This document shows, piece after piece, positions 9,234 to 17,897 of a stretch of 64,000 bases of DNA. The translations under genes were made by a program, and so were the position numbers. This stretch comes from Lachnospiraceae bacterium (GTDB lineage Bacteria; Bacillota; Clostridia; Lachnospirales; Lachnospiraceae): NCBI GenBank assembly GCA_022845955.1, contig AP025576.1, positions 310,001 through 374,000 of the forward strand, in the 5' to 3' direction. The notes under the pieces were generated by a model, which was given only the letters and a program-made list of their open reading frames with translations, did no database searches and was not told the DNA's origin. Positions within the stretch are counted from its first letter, which is position 1, and every line of letters starts with the position of its first letter.

Positions 9234-9234
9234 G

Positions 9235-11157
9235 ATGGGGGTAACGTGCAGAATAGAGAAGGACGGGAGCCTTACGGTATGCAGCGGTTCCTCCTGCCTT
9301 ATCGGAAATATGTATCCCGGCATAGACGGGCATTCCCTCCATGTATTGCAGATCCTTAAAGAAGAAAAGAAAGTCGTATGGGTAACGGAATACGGGAATA
9401 TATCCTGCAGCCTGCAGGAGGAAGAAAAAGACAGCTTCGGACTGGAATATGCTCTGGAAAACTATAGAGGTCCTGTCCATACCTTGCATTTCTTTTATAG
9501 GGCGGATACGGCAGCGGACGGTTTTTACCAGGCTGCGGAAGGCATGGGCGGGGATACCGGTTATTACGGAAGAGACAGTATACGGAAAAAAGGGACAATT
9601 GTAAGCTATGGATTATGTTCTTTACAGTTTAAGAAGGAATTCCTGACCATATATACCGCCTCTCAGAAGCATTATGAAACGGTATGCGAACTGGATGCCT
9701 GTGAGAAGAATACCTATACGGACGGAAGCGGTAACCGGAACCTGGAAACGGTAATGCAGCTGTCTTTCGATGTAAGAATGGAAAATACCAACAGAGAACA
9801 GGTGGTTTTTGAACGGGTAAAGTTCCTTTTAACAGCGTCCATGGAGGAAGGTCTGGAAAGGGCGGCGGAAGAAATCGGACGGAATATGTCCGCCAGGCTG
9901 TTTATGCCTCCTGCGTATCACTGGTGTTCCTGGTATTATTGTTATCAGAATTTCGACCGTATACAGCTGAAGGAATATTTGGAGGGCTTTGCCGATGTAA
10001 AGTGCGGTAAGGATATGAAATATTTCCAGCTGGATGTGGGGTATTGTACGGCTATCGGGGACTGGCTGGAACCGGGTGAGAGATTCCCGGAAGGGCTTGA
10101 AACCGCTTTTAAAGAAATAAAAGAGGCCGGATATATTCCCGGAATCTGGGTAGGTGCTTTTATGGTTGGCAACAGAAGCCGGCTGTACAGCGAGCATCCG
10201 GACTGGGTATTGCACGATTGGGAGGGAATGCCTGTCAGGCTATGGATTACGGACAATGAACCAAAGCCCTGGGGATATCAGGATGAAGAGTATTATTGCC
10301 TGGATACCTCCCACCCGGATGCCATGTCTTATATGAGGCATGTTTTTACCACTTTCAGAAAATGGGGCGCGCGGATGTTTAAAACGGATTTTATGCTCTG
10401 GGGGCTTCAGGACAGCAGCCGCGTAAAACGATACAGTCCCGGTAAAACGTCCGTCGAATACTACCGGGATTATTTACAGATGATCCGGGAAGCCATAGGG
10501 GAAGACAGCTATTGGCTTGGCTGTATAGCGCCTTTTCTCCCCTTTGTGGGATATGCCGACGGTATGCGGATCGGAGGGGATGTAGGCTCCAGCTGGGATG
10601 GCGGATTCGGTCCCCGGAATATGATACGCTGCCTGACAGGGAACAATTATGCCAATCACCATTTTTACCAGACGGATCCGGATGCGGTTATGCTCCGGGA
10701 TTTCCAGATACGTCTTACAGACCGGGAAATTAACAGCCTGGCCTTATTGGCAGCTGTATCCGGCGGCTGTATTTATACATCCGATCCCCTTCACCGGATA
10801 GCGGCCGGCAGGAATAAGCTTTTCGAATTCATAAAGCCGGACAGGAGAAGGAAGCCTTCCTTACCCTTTCTTTCCGAAGAACGGCCGGAAATCGTCATGG
10901 TACATAAAGAAAAGAAAAAAGGGATCGTATTTATCCTTAATAATACCGAAGTCAAGCTGAATGGGGTATATGCTCTGGAAAAGCTTGGGATTCCTTCCGA
11001 TTGGCATGTTTTCCGGTTCAGGACTGGTGAAAAAGAAGAACTGTGGAAAAAGCAGCTGGTAGTTACGATTCCTTCTCATGACTGCCGTCTGTTTATCGTA
11101 ACACAAGAAACGCAGGTTTCTGTTGATTATGAAAGATTATGGAATAACCTGGAGTAA
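9235..11157 (+). CDS. Alpha-galactosidase-like glycoside hydrolase, GH36/GH-D clan
   Basis: Cytoplasmic 640-residue enzyme of the GH36 type. The barrel region begins near YFQLDVGYC (about residue 263). The strand-4 motif MFKTDF (near 381-386) holds the Asp expected as nucleophile, and the MRIGGDVG motif (about 445-452) the Asp expected as acid/base. GIWVGAF and YCLDTSHPDA are further barrel motifs. ATG at 9235 is supported by GGGGGAGGAA 8-12 bases upstream and by its position one base after the previous stop. Paired with a GH63-like enzyme and an importer, it probably helps trim an alpha-galactoside or mixed alpha-oligosaccharide. Substrate specificity inside clan GH-D varies, so alpha-galactosidase is the best guess. 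Confidence 0.85.
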   Translation: MGVTCRIEKDGSLTVCSGSSCLIGNMYPGIDGHSLHVLQILKEEKKVVWVTEYGNISCSLQEEEKDSFGLEYALENYRGPVHTLHFFYRADTAADGFYQAAEGMGGDTGYYGRDSIRKKGTIVSYGLCSLQFKKEFLTIYTASQKHYETVCELDACEKNTYTDGSGNRNLETVMQLSFDVRMENTNREQVVFERVKFLLTASMEEGLERAAEEIGRNMSARLFMPPAYHWCSWYYCYQNFDRIQLKEYLEGFADVKCGKDMKYFQLDVGYCTAIGDWLEPGERFPEGLETAFKEIKEAGYIPGIWVGAFMVGNRSRLYSEHPDWVLHDWEGMPVRLWITDNEPKPWGYQDEEYYCLDTSHPDAMSYMRHVFTTFRKWGARMFKTDFMLWGLQDSSRVKRYSPGKTSVEYYRDYLQMIREAIGEDSYWLGCIAPFLPFVGYADGMRIGGDVGSSWDGGFGPRNMIRCLTGNNYANHHFYQTDPDAVMLRDFQIRLTDREINSLALLAAVSGGCIYTSDPLHRIAAGRNKLFEFIKPDRRRKPSLPFLSEERPEIVMVHKEKKKGIVFILNNTEVKLNGVYALEKLGIPSDWHVFRFRTGEKEELWKKQLVVTIPSHDCRLFIVTQETQVSVDYERLWNNLE

Positions 11158-11195
11158 TGCTTTAAACGTTCAATACATAACAAGTGGGTAAGTAT

Positions 11196-11230
11196 AACCG
11201 GAATCATACCGCATGTGATTCCGGTTTTTA
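11196..11230 (+). terminator. Rho-independent terminator ending the sugar operon
   Basis: AACCGGAATCA and TGATTCCGGTT form a perfect 11-bp stem with a 9-base loop, followed by TTTTA and TTTTAA. Confidence 0.88.
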
Positions 11231-11258
11231 TTTTAATTCAAAAATTAGCAAAAAGCAG

Positions 11259-11287
11259 TGAACAATAAAAATGTTTTGTGCTATACT
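11259..11287 (+). promoter_or_regulatory. Candidate sigma-A promoter for the diguanylate cyclase gene
   Basis: TGAACA (11259-11264), 17 bp, then TATACT (11282-11287), 31 bp before the ATG. It overlaps an in-frame GTG at 11258, arguing that this GTG is not the start codon. Confidence 0.5.
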
Positions 11288-11317
11288 TTTTGTATCATAT
11301 TGGGGATGGTAATAATT

Positions 11318-12433
11318 ATGAAATTAATGTTTTTGGAAGCTTTGCAAGCTTATTATGCCCCTGTTGTCCTGCTTCTCTTTTTTTCTATTATTTTAGTAAC
11401 CGATCAGCTTCTGACACGTCAGGAAAAGAACTTGTTTTTGATGGAGCTTGGAGTAGTAGGTCTGATGCTTTTTTCTACCTGGGTGGATCGCTGTGTCAGC
11501 CCCATTACGACAGGAGAATGGTGGCGCCTGCGTTTTTTAACAAGCGCGATGCAGTTTGCAGCGGCTCCTCTTTCGCCGCTGGTACTGTTGTGGATATACA
11601 GGCGTAACCAGCTTGTCCGTATGGGATGGCTGCAGTGCCTGCCGGCAATAGTTAACGCGCTGTTATCGTTAGGAAGCTTCTGGACGGGGCAGGTGCTTTG
11701 GGTGGCGCCTGGAAACATTTATAGCAGAGGGCCGCTATTTTTACTGCCTTTTTTTTCATCAGCCTTTTATGTAGCCTTTATTTTATATACGGCCTCACGG
11801 CAGGAGATGCCCGGACGCAGGCTGGAGACAATATTCCTGCTCTGTGCGGGGATAGCAATTGCAGGTGCCTGTACTCTTGAAATCGTGTTTGTCATCCGTT
11901 ACATGATATGGAGTACCACAGCTGTAATGCTGTTGACCTACTTTTTGCTGATTACTATTTTAAAGGTATTGTTCGACTCACATACAGGGATTTACAGCCG
12001 CTTGGCCTATACAAAGAGGCTGGAATCCATAGGGAATGGGCAGTCTGTCACCCTGGCTATGATAGATATGAACGGGCTGAAAGCAATTAACGATTCTTAT
12101 GGCCACGAGGCGGGGGATCAGGCTATTATAAGTGTATCTCAGGCTTTATTGTCCATTCCTGTACAGGGAAAAAAGCTTTACCGTTATGGAGGAGATGAGT
12201 TCATCATAGTGGTCGGCAGGTGGTGCAGGGAGGAATTGGAGGATGAGTTAAAGCTGATTGCGTCAAACTGCGGTAAAGTGAACGCAATTACGCTTTCCTT
12301 CGCTTACGGGGTTATAGAATACCGGGATGGAGATCTGCATAAGGCTACGGAGGAAATGGATCGTTACATGTATAATAATAAAATGAAAATGAAAGCGGCC
12401 CAAAAAGGTTACGACGGCAAAAAGGATGCCTGA
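11318..12433 (+). CDS. Membrane diguanylate cyclase (GGDEF domain)
   Basis: Makes cyclic di-GMP from two GTP. The N-terminal ~215 residues contain about seven hydrophobic helices, resembling the 7TM sensor region found in front of many Clostridia GGDEF domains. The C-terminal catalytic domain keeps the substrate-site MIDMNGLKAINDSYGHEAGD and the signature YRYGGDEFIIVV, so it should be active. No RxxD inhibitory site is evident just ahead of GGDEF. ATG at 11318 is chosen because GGGGATGG lies 9-10 bases upstream and a promoter precedes it; the upstream GTG lies inside that promoter. No EAL domain is fused. Confidence 0.9.
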   Translation: MKLMFLEALQAYYAPVVLLLFFSIILVTDQLLTRQEKNLFLMELGVVGLMLFSTWVDRCVSPITTGEWWRLRFLTSAMQFAAAPLSPLVLLWIYRRNQLVRMGWLQCLPAIVNALLSLGSFWTGQVLWVAPGNIYSRGPLFLLPFFSSAFYVAFILYTASRQEMPGRRLETIFLLCAGIAIAGACTLEIVFVIRYMIWSTTAVMLLTYFLLITILKVLFDSHTGIYSRLAYTKRLESIGNGQSVTLAMIDMNGLKAINDSYGHEAGDQAIISVSQALLSIPVQGKKLYRYGGDEFIIVVGRWCREELEDELKLIASNCGKVNAITLSFAYGVIEYRDGDLHKATEEMDRYMYNNKMKMKAAQKGYDGKKDA

Positions 12434-12487
12434 TTGTATTTTGCATTTTCAGGGCAGTTATTTATGGGTGCCCGGCGGGTTTTTCCT

Positions 12488-12516
12488 TTGCAAAAACAGG
12501 GACAGTATCATATAAT
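12488..12516 (+). promoter_or_regulatory. Sigma-A promoter for the SPFH protein gene
   Basis: TTGCAA (12488-12493), exactly 17 bp, TATAAT (12511-12516). It lies 75 bp upstream of the ATG at 12591. Confidence 0.78.
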
Positions 12517-12590
12517 AAAAACAGATTCCCGGCACACATCGGCAGCGGAATGCATTCGCTGGATCAGCAGACACGGAAAGGAAGGTCTAT

Positions 12591-13928
12591 ATGGGATTAA
12601 TCAGAGCGGCAGTACAGTCGGCAGCATCGGTAATGGCGGATCAGTGGGAAGAGTATTTTTATTGTGATTCGATTCCGGCCAATATCCTTGCGGTAAAAGG
12701 AAGCAGGAAAACCTCCAAAAGAGGTTCCAATAAAAAAGGAAGCGATAACATCATCTCCAACGGATCGGTCATCGCGGTCAATGAAGGGCAGTGTATGATG
12801 ATCGTGGATCAGGGAAAGGTAGTGGATGTCTGTGCGCAGCCAGGTGAATACGTTTACGATACGTCCAGCGAACCTTCAGTATTTTTCGGGGATCTGGGGG
12901 AGAATGTGAGGCGCTCCTTTGAAACCTTCGGTATCCGGTTCGCATTTGGCGGGGAAGCACCCAAGGATCAGAGGGTATACTTCTTCAATACAAAAGAAAT
13001 TGTGGGAAATAAATACGGAACGGCGAATCCGGTGCCCTTCCGGGTGGTAGACAGGAATATCGGGCTGGATATCGATATAGCGATCCGCTGCCACGGGGAG
13101 TATTCCTACCGGATTGTGGATCCTATCTGTTTTTATGTGAATGTATGCGGAAATGTGGAAGGGGCTTATTCCAGGGAGAATCTGGACAGCCAGCTGAAAA
13201 GTGAGCTGATGACAGCTCTGCAGCCTGCCTTTGCGAGGATTTCGGATATGGGGATCCGTTACAGCTCGCTGCCGGGCCATACGGATGAAATAGCATCCGC
13301 CCTGAATACGGTTCTTTCGGAAAAATGGGTGAAGCTTCGGGGAATTGCCCTGGCTTCCTTCGGGGTAAGCAGCGTGAAAGCCTCGGAAGAGGATGAAGAT
13401 ATGATCAAGCAGCTGCAGAAGGCGGCTGTGCTCCGGGATCCCAATATGGCGGCGGCAACCATTACCGGTGCGCAGGCAGACGCTATGAAGACGGCCGCGG
13501 GCAATAAAGCCACCGGCCCCATGATGGCCTTTGCAGGGATGAATATGGCAGCTAACGCGGGCGGAATCAATGCAGGGCAGCTTTTTGAAATGGGACAGCA
13601 GAACCGGCAGCAGGAGACTTTGGCAGGGACAGCGGCCGGCAGGCAGGACAATACGGCAGGAAGCTGGAACTGCAGCTGCGGTGCCGCCGGAAATACCGGA
13701 AAATTCTGTTCCGAGTGCGGAAAGCCCAGGCCTTGGGAGAATGGCTGGGTATGTTCCTGCGGAGCGGTAAACAAAGGCAGGTTCTGTTCCGAATGCGGCA
13801 AACAGAAACCGGCAGGAGCCAGGCTTTACAAGTGTGACAAATGCGGATGGGAGCCGGAGGATCCGGCGCATCCCCCAAAATTCTGTCCGGAGTGCGGCGA
13901 TCCCTTCGATGACGGCGATATAAGGTAA
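12591..13928 (+). CDS. SPFH/Band-7 (virion core-like) protein with three C-terminal zinc ribbons
   Basis: A 445-residue protein of the YdjL-like SPFH group. The SPFH-like core spans about residues 20-280 (MADQWEEYFYCDSIPANILAVKG, then PNMAAATITGAQADAM after the core). An Ala/Met/Gly-rich linker follows. The last ~90 residues hold three CxC or CxxC ... CxxC zinc ribbons: CSCGAAGNTGKFCSECG, CSCGAVNKGRFCSECG and CDKCGW...FCPECGD. There is no signal peptide. The family is often encoded near envelope-stress or phage-shock-like proteins; its precise function is not established. AAGGAAGG lies 7 bases before the ATG and a consensus promoter lies upstream. It is transcribed alone and ends at a shared hairpin terminator. 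Confidence 0.85.
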   Translation: MGLIRAAVQSAASVMADQWEEYFYCDSIPANILAVKGSRKTSKRGSNKKGSDNIISNGSVIAVNEGQCMMIVDQGKVVDVCAQPGEYVYDTSSEPSVFFGDLGENVRRSFETFGIRFAFGGEAPKDQRVYFFNTKEIVGNKYGTANPVPFRVVDRNIGLDIDIAIRCHGEYSYRIVDPICFYVNVCGNVEGAYSRENLDSQLKSELMTALQPAFARISDMGIRYSSLPGHTDEIASALNTVLSEKWVKLRGIALASFGVSSVKASEEDEDMIKQLQKAAVLRDPNMAAATITGAQADAMKTAAGNKATGPMMAFAGMNMAANAGGINAGQLFEMGQQNRQQETLAGTAAGRQDNTAGSWNCSCGAAGNTGKFCSECGKPRPWENGWVCSCGAVNKGRFCSECGKQKPAGARLYKCDKCGWEPEDPAHPPKFCPECGDPFDDGDIR

Positions 13929-13941
13929 GGTATCAATGGAT

Positions 13942-14016
13942 AAAAAGAAAGCAGAAAGATGCAGGCGGAAGAACGACAGCGTTTCCGGCAGGCACATCAT
14001 TCTGCTTTCTTTTTTT
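13942..14016. terminator. Hairpin between convergent genes, likely bidirectional terminator
   Basis: AAAAAGAAAGCAGAA (13942-13956) pairs with TTCTGCTTTCTTTTT (14000-14014), with T-runs on the 3' side of both strands. The 43-base loop holds further short complementary stretches (GATG/CATC). Confidence 0.7.
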
Positions 14017-14064
14017 CGGGATCTCTGTTCCCGGCGTTATTGTCCGCGCAAAAAGGAAAAGAGG

Positions 14065-14685
14065 TCAACGTATGAAGTTGGTGGTATTTCCTGTTTCCGG
14101 GAGCGGAACGGCGATCCCCGCTTTTTTACCGGCTTCGATACAATGCAGCAGCCAGGCCATGTTGCGGGCCAGATTTCGCATCGTCTGAAGGCCTTCTTTA
14201 TCCTGAAGCACTTCCTCCGGGGTATTCCCATGGACCATATTCCAGTAGGAGGAACCTACCAGAGGCATGTTGGATATGGTAAAATATTTATTCAGCTGAT
14301 CAAGGGTGGCGGTGGAGCCGGCACGGCGGCAGCTGGCGACTGCGGCGCCGGGTTTATACACCATATTCGCTTTCCCCGCATAGAACATCCGATCCAGGAA
14401 GGAAGTGACAGCGCCGCCTGCGGATGCATAATGGACGGGGGAACCAAAGATAAAACCATCCGCCCGGGATGCTTTTTCTATTGCCGTGTTAACGGTATCC
14501 TCAAAGATACATCTGCCCTTTCCGGCACAGCCGCCGCAGCCCATACAGCCCCGTACCGGAGCGGTGCCCACATGGAAAATTTTGGAATCGATCCCGCATT
14601 CCTTCAGCTCAGAAGCGATTTCCGAAAGGGCGGTGTAAGTACAGCCCTTTTCATGAGGGCTTCCGTTGATTAATAAAACTTTCAT
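14065..14685 (-). CDS. Flavodoxin-fold NAD(P)H-dependent oxidoreductase
   Basis: A 206-residue protein of the NADPH-dependent FMN reductase/iron-sulfur flavoprotein family. The N-terminal MKVLLINGSPHEKGCTYTAL is the FMN phosphate loop. A cysteine-rich segment CMGCGGCAGKGRC (about residues 47-59) could bind an iron-sulfur cluster, and GSPVHYASAGG is the flavin ring loop. It probably reduces quinones, nitro- or azo-compounds, or serves in redox defence; the physiological substrate is unknown. CAGGAG precedes the ATG on the minus strand. It converges with the SPFH gene. Confidence 0.88.
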   Translation of the reverse strand: MKVLLINGSPHEKGCTYTALSEIASELKECGIDSKIFHVGTAPVRGCMGCGGCAGKGRCIFEDTVNTAIEKASRADGFIFGSPVHYASAGGAVTSFLDRMFYAGKANMVYKPGAAVASCRRAGSTATLDQLNKYFTISNMPLVGSSYWNMVHGNTPEEVLQDKEGLQTMRNLARNMAWLLHCIEAGKKAGIAVPLPETGNTTNFIR

Positions 14686-14844
14686 TATTTATGTACTCCT
14701 GTCCACGTAATTGTTGGTCCGTATAAAAGATATCCGGATACGAAAATAACTCCCCGGGCCACATGGATATGAGGTGCGGGAGCCGGTGTCACTTATAGTA
14801 TATGCATCATTGGAAAAAAATTCAACACAAAACCCGTCTGGGGG

Positions 14845-15042
14845 TCATAGGGACGTGTTATCGATGCAGGCATCCTTTTTCCAGTCTGAGCAGTCCGGTT
14901 CCCCGGCATCTACCTGCGTTGCCATTTTCTGCAGAAGCTCGAGTTCACTGTTAAAGGAACAGACGCCGCTTTCTGTCTGCAGCACTCCCTGCCAGCTGTG
15001 ATGTGCATCGGCGGATATGGTTATTTTAAAGGTATGTTCCAT
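14845..15042 (-). CDS. Small uncharacterised protein (65 residues)
   Basis: I do not recognise the family. The sequence starts EHTFKITISADAHHSWQGVL and continues ELELLQKM, suggesting a short beta hairpin followed by a helix, which resembles small proteins annotated as conserved hypothetical in Lachnospiraceae. GGAGCAGTGATG precedes the ATG. It starts six bases after the stop of the receiver-like protein, so the two are almost certainly one operon and may act together. No membrane segment is seen. Confidence 0.65.
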   Translation of the reverse strand: MEHTFKITISADAHHSWQGVLQTESGVCSFNSELELLQKMATQVDAGEPDCSDWKKDACIDNTSL

Positions 15043-15048
15043 TAAGCA

Positions 15049-15441
15049 TCACTGCTCCTTTTCTTCTATTTTCCTGTTTTCCGTAATCAGCTCCATGAGC
15101 CGGGACAATGCCTGCTCCATCTTTTGCTCCGAGACCGGCTTTCTGCAAAAGAATGGGACGCACAGGCGGTATGCCTGAAGCCCAAAATCCAAATCAGAAA
15201 ACCATATGATTTTACGGGACAAAAGTCTTGCGCTGGTAATGGTGTTCAAGCCGTCCACACCGTCCTGGGCTATGATTACAATATCCGGAAAAGCGTGCGT
15301 TACGATACTCTCAAGCTCCTGCCAGTCTGCACAGCCGGTTATGTGTGCCTTTATATTTTTCCCTTCAAAACAATGCCGGGCGGATTCCATGAGCAGATCC
15401 CGCTCCGCGGCATTGCCGTCACAGACAATCGTATTCCACAT
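15049..15441 (-). CDS. Stand-alone receiver-like protein with degenerate phosphorylation site
   Basis: A 130-residue protein with the length and fold pattern of a single response-regulator receiver domain and no output domain. It keeps an acidic position after the first strand (IVCDGNAAERD), and the switch Lys in FFCRKPVSE. The strand that should end in the phosphoacceptor reads DIVIIAQDGVDGLN, where the canonical Asp position is shifted or replaced. GGAAAGGAGGGAACC precedes the ATG. It is divergent from the LytTR two-component genes (182 bp apart) and co-transcribed with a 65-residue protein. It may modulate the neighbouring system by protein contact rather than phosphotransfer; this is inference. 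Confidence 0.7.
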   Translation of the reverse strand: MWNTIVCDGNAAERDLLMESARHCFEGKNIKAHITGCADWQELESIVTHAFPDIVIIAQDGVDGLNTITSARLLSRKIIWFSDLDFGLQAYRLCVPFFCRKPVSEQKMEQALSRLMELITENRKIEEKEQ

Positions 15442-15515
15442 AGGTTCCCTCCTTTCCGGTATGCGTGCTCTCTTATTATTAAAATAGTAGAATACGGAAA
15501 GATAAGCAATAAGGT

Positions 15516-15578
15516 GGCCGGAACTTGTAATTTTTGGCCGGATTTTGCGTTGCAGCCGTGGTGCGGTTCCTGTAAAAT
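15516..15578 (+). promoter_or_regulatory. Promoter of the LytTR regulator gene with upstream direct repeats
   Basis: TTGCAG (15550-15555), 17 bp, TAAAAT (15573-15578) is a good sigma-A promoter 46 bp before the ATG. Immediately upstream, GGCCGGAACTTG (15516-15527) and GGCCGGATTTTG (15536-15547) match at 10 of 12 positions with 20-bp spacing, next to the -35 box. LytTR regulators bind pairs of direct repeats about two helical turns apart, so autoregulation is plausible. Confidence 0.65.
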
Positions 15579-15623
15579 GATAGGTGTAATACCAGGCTTG
15601 GAAACAGAGAGGGGAATGGGGAC

Positions 15624-16349
15624 ATGAGAGTCGCTGTCATTGACGACTTATACCTTGGCAGAGAGGAAATACGGAAATGTTTGTGCCGATATCTGAATGA
15701 AAGTTATGCAGGGGAAACGCCTGTGATAGATGATTTTTCCAGCGGGGAGGATTTTTTGTCCTGTTTTATGCCGGAAGTATGGGATATGATATTTATCGAT
15801 CAATATATGCCGGGGCTTTCCGGAATTGAAACTGCGCAGAAGATCAGGGAAAAGGATAAACTGGCGGCGCTGGTGTTTGTTACCACCAGTCAAAGTCATG
15901 CTGTTGAGAGCTACGGTGTGCGTGCATGCGGATATCTGGTAAAGCCTTACGAGTATGAAGCCTTTAAAAAGACTATGGATCTGGCGGGAGTGGGTAAAAT
16001 ACGGGATGCGCGGTTCCTCTGTGTGGAGCAGGAAAAAATCCTCCTGCGTGAAATCCTCTGGTGTGACAGGGACGAGCATTATATCCAGATTCACACGGAC
16101 AGGCGGGGTATCCTGCGGTTCCGCATATCCATCAGTGAGTTGAGCTGTCTGTTGGCGGCCTTTCCTCAGTTCCTGAATTGTTATAAGGGGTGTATCGTCA
16201 ATGCGGAACGGGTGGAGCGGATTGACGGATTGGATTTCCTGATGGATACAGGAGTGAGAATACCATTTGCCAGACGGGAGAAAAAGAAGCTGGAAGCGTT
16301 ATTCAGTGCTTATCTGTTCCGGCGGGAAAGGGAGGATGTTCTGCTATGA
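15624..16349 (+). CDS. LytTR-family response regulator (AgrA/VirR-like)
   Basis: A 241-residue regulator. The receiver domain has the VIDD acidic pair, phosphoacceptor Asp at residue 59 in MIFIDQYMPGLSG, a Thr-Thr switch and the Lys in YLVKPYEYEAF. The C-terminal ~100 residues form a LytTR DNA-binding domain (ILWCDRDEHYIQIHTDRRG, FLNCYKGCIVNAERVERIDG). GAGAGGGGAATGGGG precedes the ATG. Its last four bases overlap the start of the AgrC-like kinase. Direct repeats upstream of its promoter suggest autoregulation. Such systems commonly sense peptides, but no autoinducer-peptide gene is visible here. Confidence 0.92.
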   Translation: MRVAVIDDLYLGREEIRKCLCRYLNESYAGETPVIDDFSSGEDFLSCFMPEVWDMIFIDQYMPGLSGIETAQKIREKDKLAALVFVTTSQSHAVESYGVRACGYLVKPYEYEAFKKTMDLAGVGKIRDARFLCVEQEKILLREILWCDRDEHYIQIHTDRRGILRFRISISELSCLLAAFPQFLNCYKGCIVNAERVERIDGLDFLMDTGVRIPFARREKKKLEALFSAYLFRREREDVLL

Positions 16350-17716
16350 TGAGGTTTATGGATACACTGATGGTACTGCTGTTCCCCTTTCTGGATGCCA
16401 TCCCCTTTACACTGCCGCGTTACTGGCTGTTCCGTGACAGGCTCCGCCTTCCCTTCCGGTATATCGTCCTGCTGCAGTTCGTCGTCTCGTCGGTATACAG
16501 CGGTGTATTTTATGTGATCAACCGGGGCGGTTATGAGATGGCAGTGAAGTGGACGACGATTACCCGCTACTGTTTTCTTCTGCTTTTCCTGGGATTTGCG
16601 TTCCTGCTGATCCGGGACAGTTTCCCTAAACTGATGTTTACCTGGCTGCTGTTTCTGGCGTGGCAGTTTTTTGTGCTCGGCAATGCCAACTTTATCGAAA
16701 GCCGGTTTTTTTATGAATTCTCTGACAGGCACCCATACATGGTCTATAATATCGCCCGTATAATCGTTTACCTGATAACCTTTCCGTTCCTGTCCCATTT
16801 TTTCAGCCATACCATAGCTGACGCGCTGAAAATGGACAATAAGGCCATGTGGCGGCATCTGTGGAAAATCCCTTTGTTTTCCACCCTGTTCGGTATGCTC
16901 TACTGCACGGTAACGGAGGTATATGCCTTCGCCTCCTGGCAGTTTCTGGTATCCCGTTATCTCATGCTGCTGGGCGCCTGCTATGTGTCTTATGTGGCAT
17001 TTGAAGTGCTGGAAGTCTCCCATGCCCGGACGCAGCTGGAAGAAGCCCTGAAGTATGCGGACAGGAGCCTGCAGGTCCAGAAAAAGCAGTTTGACGCGCT
17101 GGCCTCCCACAGGGACGAAATGCGCAGAGCACGCCATGATCTGCGGCAGCATCTGGCCGTGGTGCAGTCATATATTGACAGGGAGGATAAGGAGGGGCTT
17201 GCGGATTACATTGATCTTTATAGAAACCAGCTGCCCCCTGATACAAGGGAACGGTACTGCGTAAATGACGCAGTGAATGCCATAGTCTGTTATTATGCGT
17301 CTTTGGCCCGGGACGGCGGAATTGAGTTCGAGGCGGGCGTGGATTATCCCCGGGGCTGTCCGGTATCCGATACGGATATTACCGTACTTTTGGGGAATCT
17401 TCTGGAAAATGCGGTGGAGGCCTGCCGGAGGGAGACGGCGGAACGGAGGTTTATAAGGCTCAGGTTGAAAAGGAGGGGCGGTTCATCGCTGCTGATCCTG
17501 ACGGACAACACCTGCACGGCGCAGGTCGGGTTTGAACAGGGGATACCCCTATCTTCGAAAAGGGAAGGGACCGGAATCGGAACGGCTTCCGTGCGGGAGC
17601 TTGCAGCCCGTTACGGGGGGACGGTGGAATTTGCGCAGAAAGACGGCGTATTTTACGCTTCCGTATTATTAAAAACGGTTCCGGAAACCTTCGCAGATGA
17701 CGTGAAACATGTCTGA
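16346..17716 (+). CDS. AgrC-like sensor histidine kinase (GHKL ATPase)
   Basis: Partner kinase, 456 residues, ATGA overlap with the regulator. The N-terminal ~225 residues carry about six hydrophobic helices, followed by a coiled segment and the HPK10-type box RRARHDLRQHLAVVQSYI with the probable phosphoacceptor His near residue 263. The GHKL ATPase domain has N-box LLGNLLENAVEACRRE and ends REGTGIGTASVRELAARYGG. No HAMP or periplasmic sensor is present, as in AgrC and other peptide-sensing kinases. Gap 17717-17897 after it holds the potassium-locus promoter. Confidence 0.88.
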   Translation: MMRFMDTLMVLLFPFLDAIPFTLPRYWLFRDRLRLPFRYIVLLQFVVSSVYSGVFYVINRGGYEMAVKWTTITRYCFLLLFLGFAFLLIRDSFPKLMFTWLLFLAWQFFVLGNANFIESRFFYEFSDRHPYMVYNIARIIVYLITFPFLSHFFSHTIADALKMDNKAMWRHLWKIPLFSTLFGMLYCTVTEVYAFASWQFLVSRYLMLLGACYVSYVAFEVLEVSHARTQLEEALKYADRSLQVQKKQFDALASHRDEMRRARHDLRQHLAVVQSYIDREDKEGLADYIDLYRNQLPPDTRERYCVNDAVNAIVCYYASLARDGGIEFEAGVDYPRGCPVSDTDITVLLGNLLENAVEACRRETAERRFIRLRLKRRGGSSLLILTDNTCTAQVGFEQGIPLSSKREGTGIGTASVRELAARYGGTVEFAQKDGVFYASVLLKTVPETFADDVKHV

Positions 17717-17752
17717 AACCCAGTGTTTATGCGCCTTTTTTATCTTATTACA

Positions 17753-17808
17753 ATCTTAATGCCAGATAGGGAATCTTAAGACTATCTTAATGCCGGGGAT
17801 GCTATGCT
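17753..17808 (+). promoter_or_regulatory. ATCTTAA direct repeats and promoter upstream of the Ktr/Trk operon
   Basis: ATCTTAATGCC (17753), ATCTTAAGACT (17773) and ATCTTAATGCC (17784) are direct repeats with 20- and 11-bp spacing, followed by a -10-like TATGCT (17803-17808). The 11-bp pair lies where a -35 box would be, the usual layout for an OmpR-family activator. The nearest OmpR-family candidate is the KdpE-like regulator encoded at 21729-22433. A related motif lies upstream of kdp at 27778-27798. Confidence 0.55.
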
Positions 17809-17897
17809 TAAGCTAAGAAAAGAATTTAGGCTGGCATCCTTTTTCCGTGACGGAAGCAATGTACACGCCGGAAAAAAGGCGAGGAGGCGATTATGAA

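Noticed and set aside
9121..9234. Longer N-terminus for the GH36-like enzyme
   Set aside because: The upstream frame lies inside the preceding glycosidase gene and has no ribosome site; ATG 9235 has one and follows the previous stop.
12876..14000. 374-codon open frame opposite the SPFH gene
   Set aside because: It mirrors the SPFH coding sequence, has His/Pro/Arg-rich composition with no family motifs, and runs through the terminator.
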